A stretch of DNA of 64,000 nucleotides from Terebella lapidaria (taxonomy: Eukaryota > Annelida > Polychaeta > Terebellida > Terebellidae): assembly GCA_949152475.1 (NCBI GenBank), contig OX424569.1, positions 25,837,950 to 25,901,949 on the forward strand. Direction: 5' to 3'. The notes beneath the pieces were generated by a model. The model saw only the letters and a list, made by a program, of their open reading frames with translations. It searched no databases and was not told the origin of the DNA. Made by a program: the position numbers and the translations under genes. The first letter of the stretch is position 1, and each line of letters opens with the position of its first letter. Of the stretch, positions 34,601 through 46,600 are shown in pieces.

Positions 34601-37600
34601 CAATTTGACATGAATATCGATGGGATACTTGAAATTGGAGGGTAGGTTATTGATCACGGATATGTGCACTCGTTGCAGTTAAGAAACTGCACCATGTAAT
34701 GCTCCGTGTACGCAACGTAAGTTTACATTTGTTCCAGCCACATTCAACTCTATTTATACACTAATTTATTAATGAAATCGTCAATCGCTTTTTGGCGTCA
34801 CCTTCATAGATATATGCAGAATATGAATTCCAAATTTCATGTAACTTTGTTACGAAACGGCCGAGATATCTACCAAAATTGCACATGGTATTAAACCATT
34901 GAAAGCACCGGAACGTAACCGATACGCAATCTTAACATATTGTAACGGGTTTGCACCCTTCTGTGACGTCTTGATGAACCGGTTTTCTAGGGAGGTGGGT
35001 GAGTTGTTGTTTAACCGGAGCTGAAACGGTAAAACTCCGGGAAACTGCTACTGCTGTACGGTTGAACTCCGGCTAGAAGTCTCTAAGGTTGGTAGCGTGG
35101 TCTGGAATGGACCTCTTAACCGTTGTCCGACTGCTAATCTGCAACTGCACCTGTAAAGTAAGGATCCGGAGGCGTTTCCGTCTCCGGGTACTGCAACTGC
35201 TCCGTCGGGAAACCGCTTTACTGCAACAGCTCCGTCGTTTTCCGTCTTACTGCAAACTGCGACTGCGCCTGGAATAAAGAATCCGGGAACGTTGCCGTTT
35301 CCGAATACTGCAACCGCTCTGCCAGGTTCCGCCGCACTGCAATCTGCTCCGGTTGGCTCCGCCTCACCGCAACCTGCGACTGCACCTGAAATGGAGTATC
35401 TCGGAAGTGTTCCCACTTCCGGTTACCGCAACCGCTCCGTCAGGTACTGCCTCTGCAACTCCGTCGTCCGGTACCGCCTCTGCAACTGCTTCGTCGTTCC
35501 CGTCTCTGCAACTGTTCCGTCCGATACCGCCTCCGTAGTTGCTCCGTCGAATTCCACCTCCGTCTCCGTCTCCGTCTCCTTCCTCGGTGATCTGGGTTCT
35601 TGGATCACCCTAAGACGTCTTTACAACTTGGTCTTAACCGACTGTAGTCTTATCTCCCTTTACTCCGTATTACTGTCTTTTCCGGTGAACTAACTTTATT
35701 ATAACTTCCAGTTCCCTAACGAACACGGAAAAACAACTCGGTTGAAGTTTTCATGTTTATTTTCCAAGTGCACAGTCGGAAGACTTAACTGCTATCATCT
35801 GGATGACTCTATCCGGAACAAGGGAGTACTCTGCTATGGGAGAAGGGGTCTGCACAGGTCGACGTCAGGACACCAACTCCGCCGTCCGCTGTGAAGCGGG
35901 GGCTTTTATAGACCTGAGACCCACGTCACGTGACCAACCTATTGTGACGTCATAGTCCGCCAAAACACTGATATTTTCCGGATTTCTAAAAACACTCTAG
36001 AACCAATCAGTGGCTGACACGTCACCTTTTAAACCGAAAACGAGGCTGATCACATGACCTTCCGGAAATAACGTCATTACGTTTTTGTACTCCATTGTTC
36101 CGGCTCCGTCTCCGGTTCCGTCTCCGTCTCCGGATCCGTCTCCTGCTTTACCAACATCATAAATTACTAAGTTCCGAGACGGAAAACCTTTAAAACATTA
36201 CCAATACGGAACCGTATGAACCTTTAAACACATATACACCCTAATAAACGGTTATTTAACCATAATATCACAAAACACTAACAGAATTACCTAGGGGAAA
36301 CCTTTGGGTACGCCCCAAAACCGTTACACTCCCTCTTAACTAGTTTACCGTCACTGTACCCGGATATCTTGCTTGTTCCGTTTCCCACTTTTTAACTCTT
36401 AATTATACTAGAATCCGGGAAACGGTTCTTCTTTCTTCTCCTTGCGCCGACTTGACTTGCGACGACTTGCAACGACTTGCGACGACTACTGCCCACCAGT
36501 ATCACGGCGCGAACTGCTCCCCGACGGCGGACGAGGTGGAATGGTCTGTGGTACCAACGGTCGTCCGAAGCTTGTTCCTCTGGCATCAACCGGGAGAAGA
36601 TCCGGATCATGGAGGCTCCACTGGGGCGGGACGTAGAACCCATTCCTGAGGCGTTCGTCCCGGATGGACCAATCTGGAATCCGGACGATCTGACGGGTCG
36701 GGACGAGACCAAACGGTGACTCTCTCTGCTCCATGGTCTCCACGTAGACGCCGGAGTCTCTCATCTCGGCCGGCCCCCACTGCTCCGGTCCCCAACGTAC
36801 TGCATAGTATCTGGCGTGCTCCGGGACTGCGGGCGCAAAGACGGAAGCGCTCCGTCCCCCAATATTCACCGGGAAACAATGTGACGGACACGGTTGAGTT
36901 GAAGGACCGCCAAACGGGTAGAATGTGTAGGGTGGACTCTGGGTTGGCGCTCGGACTTGGCTCCTTCCGGACCGCTCACTGGAAGACTGTCGAGGCCGGG
37001 TCTCCACCGGAGACAGGATTCCGGGTGTAGCTCTGGCTTGGTCTACCAGGATACTCCTCCGGGCTCTCTGCACGTCCGCATGGCTTCGTTCAGACGCGGA
37101 AGACTCCATTCCGTCATCCCTAGCCGCTGAACTGGTTCTGCTTCCGGCTACTGCTTGAATGGTAGCCGGCAAAGTTCGCTCTGTGGATCCTCGGGTCTCC
37201 GTCTCACTGCCAGCTCTGCTCCGGGTTCCGCCTTCCGTTTTGGTCTCTGGTCTGCCTCCGGATCTGCTGTCCGCTCGGCTATCTGCTCTGCTATCGGCTC
37301 TGCTACCCGCTCTGCTATCGGCTCTGCTATCTGCTCTGCTATCGGCTCGGCCGCTGGCTCTGCTTTCTGCTCCGCCTCCGGGCCGGACAATCACACTGCT
37401 CACTGCTCGTCCACTGCTAGTCGTTCTCGGAGGTGGGCTCCGGAAAAGGTCTTCCTCATCGTCTCTGCTCTGCATTTCCGCAATGTCCGCCACTCCCACT
37501 TCTGCCGTTGCTCCGCTGGAACCTTCCTCCAACAGCCGGAACTTGTAGTCATACACCCCCTTGCCTTTTCCTTTGACGCTGCCTCCGGAAGACTTGGGTG

Positions 37601-40600
37601 GGGTATGTCGTTTCTCCTCTCGACCACGTTCTCCGCCTCGGTCCTTGGCTCGCTCCGGGCTCTCCTTCCTATATTCTCGGCGTTGATGGCGTCCGGACTT
37701 ATCCGGCGAACGGCTGCGACTCCGCTTCTTTCCGCGGTCTCGATCTGCTCCGGTACCTCGAGATGGGTCTGGGCTGTTTTTCCGGGAGGTGTTCCGGGAA
37801 GAACTCCGGGTCACAGGCGGCTTAACCGGCTTCGGGTCTCCTGGTTCTTGCAACTCGTCTTCACTTGCCATGATTTTCAGCTCCGCTTCCTCTTCCGAAC
37901 TGCTCTCCGCCTCCGTGGACGAAACGTCGGCTGCTAGTGTGGCCACCGACTGGGTACCGGAACGGTACCGGGTCCGGGACGAAACCGAACCTCCCGACTC
38001 CGACTCCGTATCCGACAACTGGTCATGCCGTGTTACCGGCTTCTTGCTTTTCCGTGGGGTCATCTTGGACCGGAGGCTTTTCTCCTCAAACTGCTCTCTG
38101 CCCACCTTCAGTCGAATCGGGTTTGCGTCCATTGCGTGCCGGGACTACAGATGCTTCTGTGTCCCCTCTTTCCGTCTGCTCCAATGGTCACACTGCGGAC
38201 AGGCGAAGACGGTGACTTCGCTCGTGTGCTGCTCCGTGACATGCCGGAGCAACGTGTGCTTGCTCTTGAACTCCAGGTTGCAGTCTCCACACCGGTGAGG
38301 GCGGGGCTTGCGGGGTGTTGTCTTTACTTTCGGCATTCTGATTCTCTGCTTTGTGTCGATGTTGACTCAGCTACAGCAAACTGCCTTCTGCGTCCGGTAA
38401 CAGCTAACTGCCCCTTTTATAGTCTCTGGAAGTCACGTGACTGGCTTATCTGCTTGGTAATTGGCTGCTCAGCAAACTGCAACGCCTCCTGGTGGTCTTC
38501 TTGGATAAATAATATTTTTTTTTTTTTTTTTCCGTGTTGTTGCTGCTAACTGCCACCGCTTCTTCCGTCTCCGCCAAACTGCCAACCCTCTCCGTCTACC
38601 GCTACACTGCCAACCGTCTCCGTCTACCGCTACACTGCCAACCGCCTCAAGGTTCCTCCTCATCCGCGGTGTGGTACTCGGAAGTCTCCGATTCCGTATC
38701 CGAGGTGGGAGAAGGTGGTCTATATTCCCACACCCGGATCTCTGCCTCCCAGTCTTCCACCGGCTGAACTTCCTCTTCGGGTTTCTTTGATATCACCAGT
38801 TCCGGTTCCCAATCTTCCGGAGATGAGTCTTCCGCTGCCCTAAGACAGCCCTGCGGATCCGGAACCCAAACCGGAGGATCGATCGGTTCCGGCTGTTCGA
38901 TGGGGGCTGCTGCTCCGGCATCCCAGTCAGGTCCAAACGGAAGCTGGTCCGCATAAGTTTCCGGCACTGGATTCTCCCTAGGTGACTGTGTGCAGAATCT
39001 CCGGAACCGCCTTCGCCGGGACTGCGTTGCTGTTCCCCGCCAGGCCGAATCAAAGGTTCCCACATGGTTGAGGGTAGCCTCGTCCTGAGGAGGACGGTTC
39101 CTGGAAGGGTACTTCCAGCCGTGCATCTCCCGGAGATGCCGCCTAAGGTCGTTCGCCCGGTTGCCGTAGAAGGCACACAAACAGCAATGAAATCTCTGGG
39201 CTGGGCACACATGCCGTCTCCTGTCCCTCGCACTCTCGAACATCCGGTCACACCGCTTTCACAGCCGGCTATAATCCAGTGGCTGAGGGCTTGCCCAATC
39301 TCTGCTCCGGCCGCGATCTTGTCTTTCAAGGAACGCCGAGTAGGCCATTCCGGAAGGCCGGGAAACTGAAATTGTCGATCTACTGCACCGCTTTTACTGC
39401 ACCGCTTCTGCACCGCTTCTCCGGACTGGTGGTCTTCCGGGAAACACTTAGTCGTTTTTCACTGCAAAATCTGTCGCTGCCGGAAAATGCTGGACTTGAT
39501 TCGATTCCGCCAAACTTTGTCTGCGATGTGCACAGCTCGAGGTCTGCTCTCCAACTGCTGTCAGAGCCCGATTTCAAGGCCCTTTTATACCCTTTCTGCT
39601 CACGTGATTTGAAAAGCTCCACGCTGATTGGCTGCCTCAGGAGTGACGTCACAATTATGCAAAAACTCAACCGTTAACCGAGAGGTGTCCGTCTCCGGCT
39701 CAACCGGCTTCTCCGGGTTTTTCCGGCTCCCTTTCAACTGCTTCTCCGAGCGAAGTATCTGCAATTTTGAAGTATCTCTGCCATCAGGAGGGTTGAATAG
39801 AGTCTCAGCCAGTTGAATCTGCCTCTCAGACGAACATCTAGACTGCAAGTTGGGCGTTTCCGCCATCTGTACTGCTTCGTCAACTGCATATCTGCTCATT
39901 GGTATTACTGCTTGTCGACACTGGAAACTGCATACATTCTGTCCAGAAGGAGGCGCCTTCCTATCTGGGGTGATGTTTCTCCGTTTCTGTCAATCTGCAG
40001 TCGGTTTACTGTCTCTGCTAAGTGGAAACTCCGGTCGGATGTCTACAGCCGGAAAACTTTTCCGTCTTAATTCTCCGAATACGGAAGACGTGTAGCTGCT
40101 TCTCTGGAGATACTAGACCGCTAACCCAGGTTCTTCTGGACCCCTGGCCGCTACCCTGGACTGGTTGACTATGCGCTCAACCCAGTCAGAACCTCTAGGA
40201 TGTCTCTATCCGGTCTCTGCACCGCTTTCCGCTCTGCTTCCTTTCTCCGCCCTGTTTCCGGAACCAGCACTTGCTCACTGCTCCAACTTCTTGCGGTCGC
40301 TCTCTGCCGGAACTCAACGTTTTACCAGGGTCTCAGCTATCTCCTTCTCCTGCTTTACAGCTCACTCCGTCTTCTCATATTTCTTCGTCCTCTGCGGCTT
40401 TACTCCGAGTCCGTATCCGACTCAGAGACCGTTGGTTCCGTCTCCGGAACACTACTCTGCTTCGGCGGCTCCGTCGGCCTCCAGGAATCCGCCATTCTCC
40501 GCTTCATCCATCTCGGATGCTTGACACCATGATACGGTTTCAGCAAATCGAAGTGAACCACCTTCTGTCGAGTTTCACTCTCTGCAATCTCGTAGGTCAC

Positions 40601-43600
40601 GTCGGTAAATCTGCTCAGCACTAGCTTTGGACCGCTCCACTTCCTCTGCAACTTGGGAGCTTTGCCCTTCTTCCGTGTTTGGACCGCCATCCACACTCGG
40701 TCTCTTGGCTGGAACTGATTGTCGACCTTCCTCCGGTCGTACAGCTTCTTCTGCCGTTCCATCTCTCTGCCAGATTTCGCTCGAACCGCCTTGTATACTG
40801 CTTCTAGTCGCTCCCGGAGTTGACTGCCATACTCTGTTACTTCTGTTGTCGATTCGCCCGGCGGCCTGCCAATCAGTAACTCTACCGGAGTGTTGACTTC
40901 TCTGCCCAGCATCAGCAAATTGGGACTCTGCCCGGTTGTCTCCTGCGGGGTACTCCGGTAAGCTGCCATCGCCAACGGTACTAGCTGATCCCAGTTGGTC
41001 TGCCGCTCGCTTACGTACAGGCTCAGGATCTGCTGCAGCGTCCGGTTGAATCGCTCAATGAAACCGTCCGACTGAGGTCGGAAAGCGGTTGTCCGTGTCT
41101 TGTGAATCCCCAGGATTCTGCAAACATTTCTCAGCAAGTCGGACTCGAAATTTCTGCCTTGGTCGGTGTGGATCTCCATCGGGATGCCGTACCGTGCTGC
41201 AAACTGGTTGACGAATATGTCCGCAACCGTCACCGTTTCCTGATTCGGCATCGGGTAAGCCTCTACCCACTTGGTGAAGTAATCGCCGATTACTAAGATG
41301 TACCGGTTCCCCCGGGTGGATTTAGGTAACGGACCCATCACGTCCATTGCCACCCTCTCCATGGGCGCTCCAACCCGGTATTTCTGCATCGGAGATCGTT
41401 TCAAGTTCTGCATACTTCTTGACGCACATTCGTCACAGCTCAGCACCCACTGCTTCATGTCCCGCATCATAGCCGGCCAGAAATACCGCCTCCGAATGCT
41501 AGCCGCCATCCTTCTGCTTCCGAGGTGTCCTCCCGTCCGGCTCTGATGGGCCAGACGGAAAATCTCCTGTCTCAGCTCCTTCGGGGTTATTAACTGCATT
41601 CGGCTGGTTCCTTCTGCCGTTTTCCATTTCCGGTAGACTACTCCGTCGACTTTCAGCAAGGTCTTCCGCATCCCGTACAGCACTTTCTCCTCACTGCTCA
41701 TGCTGGAAAAGTCTGCACTGCCAGCTGTACCGCTCCCGTCGATCAGCGACGTCACCAGTGGGTACCAAGGTTCGGCTTGCTGCATTCTCCGCAACTCATC
41801 CGGTCGATATTTCTGCCCCAGCACAGTATCCTGGTCCGCATTTTCCGCCAGCCTAATCTGCTCTGCAACCGCATCCGCTTTTCCTGGAACTGCCTTCTCC
41901 GTCACCGCAACCGCAACCGGCTTCCGGGACGCTGCTTTCTCCGTCACCGCAACCGGCTTCCGGGACGCTGCTTCCTCCGTCACCGCAACCGCAACCGGCT
42001 TCCGGGACGCTGCTTTCTCCGCTACTGCAATCGCCTTCCTTGGGACTGCTTTCTCCGTCACCGCAACCGCAACCGGCTTCCGGGACACTGCTTTCTCCAT
42101 CACTGCAACCGCAACCGGCTTCCGGGACACTGCTTTCTCTGTCACCGCAACCGCCACCGGCTTCCGGGACGCTGCTTTCTCCGTCACCGCAACCGCAACC
42201 GGCTTCCGGGAAACAGCTTTCTCCGCATCTGCCTTCTCTGCAACCGCCACCGGCCTTCCGGGAACAGCTTTCTCCGCCACCGCAACCGCCTTGGATTCTG
42301 CTTTTACCGGAGACTCCTCTTCTGCCAGCTCTGCTTCTCCGGCTGATTTCCGCGACCGCCTCCGGCGTCCCCCCTTCCTTGGCTTGGGCTGAGGAGTTTC
42401 TTCACTTCGTGTCTGCCGGATTCTTTCTCCGTAGTTCCAGGCGTCTATCTTGGCTTGTTTCCAGTCGATTTTTCCGCATTGGCTGCATGGGGATCTGGAC
42501 AAGGCATCCGCATTATTATGGATTCGCCCCGGACGATGTTCGATGTCGAAATGAAACTCACTCAGGAGCTCAATCCACCGGGCTACCTGCCCCTGGGGCT
42601 CCTTGAAATTCATAAGCCAGGTAAGACTGCCATGATCCGTGCGAAGAAGGAAGTGTCGTCCCAGCAAGTACTGCTTATTCTTCTGTACCGCAAACACAAC
42701 CGCCAGGAGCTCCTTCCGGGTGACACAGTATCTCCGTTCTTCTTTGGTTAGGCTGCGGCTCAAGTAGGTTATCACCCGCTCCTGATTGCCCTGCTTCTGT
42801 GACAGTACTGCTCCCAGCCCGGTGTCACTGGCGTCCGTGTCCAGGATATATCGGCCTTGCTCCCTTGGGTACCCGAGTATCGGTGCCGATACTAGGCGGT
42901 TCTTCAGCTCTGCAAATGCCTGCTCTTGCTCCGTCTGCCACCGGAACGGCACCCCTTTTTCCGTCAAGTGATTCAGCGGCGCTGCAATCTCGGAGAACTT
43001 CGGCACGAACTTCCGGTAATAGGAGCAAAGTCCCAGAAAACTGCGCAGCTCCGTCAGGTTGGTGGGTGTCCGCCACTTCCGTACTGCCTCCGTTTTTGCC
43101 GGGTCGGTGCGGATACCGTCTCTGCCGACTATGTGACCTAGGAAAGACACCTCCTGCTGGAAGAACTTGCATTTTGACGGTTTGACTTTTAGGTCTGCCT
43201 CTCTCAGCTTGCTGAACACCTCCTGAAGATCACGGATGTGATCCTCCAGGGTCTTGCTGTAGACTATGATGTCGTCGAGATATATGAGGCAGGTCTTCCA
43301 GGACAAACCGCCTAGCACCTTCTCCATCAACCGCTCGAACGTACCCGGAGCATTGCACAAGCCGAAACTCATCACTTTGAACTGGTAAAGGCCGCCAGGA
43401 ACACAGAAGGCCGACTTTTTCCGGGCGTCTTCATCCATCCCGACCTGCCAGTAGCCACTGGTCAGGTCGAGAGTGGAGAACCATTTGGCGTCTGCACAGG
43501 CTGCTATGGTGTCGTCTATTCTCGGCAACGGATAAGCATCTTTCTCCGTGACTGCATTTAACCGCCGGTAATCGACGCAGAACCGGGTGGTCCCGTCCTT

Positions 43601-46600
43601 TTTCTTTACGAGGACAATCGGGGAAGCCCACGGACTGCTACTTTCTTCAATGACGTTCTTGTCTTTCATCTCCTGAATCAGACTGCTCACCAGCTCTCTC
43701 TTGTCTGGCGGAATTCGTCTGGTTGGCTGCTTAATCGGCCGGTGACTGCCCGTGTTTATCTGATGTTGTACCTCGTTGGTCTGCCCCAGTTCTCCGGCAT
43801 CATTACTGAAGGTCAGCTTATTCCGAAATAGGAGGTCGGTTACTCTCTCGCGGAAATGACTCGGCACTGCATCCTGGGTCTGCTCTGCTAACTGCCGCAG
43901 CTTCTCGTACCCGCTCCAATTCCGCCCGGCCTCCGACTCCGTGGAAATCTGCACCTTCCGGCTCCGCTCCGCCAACGGCACAACACTGCAACCGGCTGCT
44001 AAGGTGGTCATCGTCGCCAACTGCGCTCCTTTCTTGATGATTACCGGCTCTGCCATCACGTTGATCACTCGAACCGGGACTGTTCCTTGCTTTATCCGGG
44101 ATAAAGTTCTCCCGATCAGCCAAGGTCTTTTCTCAGTAGGCTCCTGCGGCATTTCTAGTACTCCTTCTGCTTCACGGACACTCTCTGCTTGTCCTATAAT
44201 CAGCTGTTCCGTTTCCGGCGGAATTTGGTAATCTGCTACAGCGTTGATCGGAAACGGCTCCCTGGTCTGCTCGAACATGGTGAGGAACACCTCCTGGCTG
44301 CCCATCTGCATGGTCATTCGGTCGAAATTTATGCCGGATACCCGGGAACGGATGAAATCCATTCCCAGTATTCCTTCGTCTTCACAGTCTGCAATCTCGA
44401 ACGTCACGGTCTCAGCTACTCCTGCGATGTTGAGTGGGAGTTCCTTCCGGCCATGTGTCCGTATGTTACTTCCGTCAACCATTGAAAGACGAATCGGCGA
44501 CCGCTTCAGCTTCATTCCGGGTTTCCGGATCCGATCCCAGGTTTGTAGGTTGAGCATTGTGACAGTGCTGCCGGTGTCGATTATCAGCGTTACTGGCTCT
44601 CCGCATACTCTGGCTGTCACACACATGCCCACCTCGCCCCTGGGACCGGGTCCGTGAACCACCTGCCGGTTATGGGGGTGTCCTCTCTTCCGGGTCCCGG
44701 ATTTCCCCTTTTCCGCGACCCGCTCTAGTTTTCCGGCTGCTGCTGCTGCTGTCGTGGCTGCTGCAGTTGTTGCTGCTGCTGCTGCTGCGGCTGCTGCTGC
44801 TGTTGTCGCGGCGACTGCTGTTGTTGTGGTTGACGCCGCTGCTGCTGCTGCTTCGGCTGCCTACAGTCTCGGGCAAAATGCCCTTTTCGGCCACAGTTGA
44901 AACATTCTAAATCCGCTCGGGAACTGCGCTGCTGCTGTTGCCGGCTAACCGCTTCCTTGACCTGAGTCATCAGATCCGCCAACTGCTGCTGAGTCTGCTC
45001 GGCTTGCTTCCGCAATTCGTTCACCTGCTGGCTCCACTCCGGCTCCGTGTTCAGCTGCCTCGTCCGGTGTCGCTTCGCTGGTCTGCTGTTGTCCGTTTTC
45101 ATGATGCTCTCATACTCGGTAGCGAAAGCCAGGGCCTGCGACAGCGTTTCCGGGTGGCTTTTCAATACCGACAACCGCATATCTCGGTTAGTCAGGCTGT
45201 TGCAGAAATGCATCTTCATGAGCACTTCTGTTGTTGCCGGATCTGCTTTTGGGTAAGCTAGCCGCGTCTTGCTGTGTATGTCTCTGGCCAGCTCGGACAG
45301 CTCCTCCTCCGGCTGCAATTTCCGTGTCTGCAATTCCGCCTGGAAAACAAATGTTTTCTCCCCCGGACAAAACTGCTGTTTTAATGCCGCCACAACCGTA
45401 TCAAAGCTGCGTCTCTGCTCCGCGGACAAATCCAGTAGTATGCTGCGGGCGTTACCCCTCAAACTGACACATAAGTTCAGCGCCCTTTCCTCTGCTGTCC
45501 AACGGTAGTACCGAGCGTATTCAAGGAGGTGAGCCTCATACTCCGGCCACGGATCAGTTCCGTCGTATGTCATTAATCTGGCTACTCCTGCCCTTGGTGC
45601 TGGTTGTTGTACTGCTTCTGCCTGCTGCTTTCCGGTCACTGCCAGGTGCTGTTGAAACACCTCCATTTGGGTCGCCAATAATCTGGTCAGGTTGTCGACT
45701 AAATTCTCACCGCCTTCCGGTTCCGCATCCGGTTCCCGATCGCCAGCCTGGTCCGGAAAGTTAATTTCCGCCTCTGCTAACTGCTCTGCAGGCTGTACTC
45801 CTTGAGGAACCCGAAGGGGCTCTTCTGCAACTGCTTTCTTCATTTCCGGCTGCAACAGCTTTCGCTCGGCAGGACGAACTGCTTCCTTTTCCGCAACCGG
45901 CATCTGCAACGGCTCAGCTCCTACTGCTCCTACAGGCTGCTCCGTGTCCGACACGGCTGCCTTCAGCTGCTGTTCCGCCAATTTGCCCCGTCTAGTAGTC
46001 ATACTGCAGATGATCCCACCGCTGCCACCAAAAAGTTGTAACGGGTTTGCACCCTTCTGTGACGTCTTGATGAACCGGTTTTCTAGGGAGGTGGGTGAGT
46101 TGTTGTTTAACCGGAGCTGAAACGGTAAAACTCCGGGAAACTGCTACTGCTGTACGGTTGAACTCCGGCTAGAAGTCTCTAAGGTTGGTAGCGTGGTCTG
46201 GAATGGACCTCTTAACCGTTGTCCGACTGCTAATCTGCAACTGCACCTGTAAAGTAAGGATCCGGAGGCGTTTCCGTCTCCGGGTACTGCAACTGCTCCG
46301 TCGGGAAACCGCTTTACTGCAACAGCTCCGTCGTTTTCCGTCTTACTGCAAACTGCGACTGCGCCTGGAATAAAGAATCCGGGAACGTTGCCGTTTCCGA
46401 ATACTGCAACCGCTCTGCCAGGTTCCGCCGCACTGCAATCTGCTCCGGTTGGCTCCGCCTCACCGCAACCTGCGACTGCACCTGAAATGGAGTATCTCGG
46501 AAGTGTTCCCACTTCCGGTTACCGCAACCGCTCCGTCAGGTACTGCCTCTGCAACTCCGTCGTCCGGTACCGCCTCTGCAACTGCTTCGTCGTTCCCGTC

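Noticed and set aside
37155-37937. Long + strand frame opposite the RS-rich ORF
   Set aside because: It is the antisense reading of a repetitive, biased sequence (SAI/CSAIGSA repeats); no family similarity, and the - strand fits the element orientation.
41700-42392. Long + strand frames opposite the pol repeat
   Set aside because: Antisense shadows of the 42-bp repeat in an intact pol ORF.
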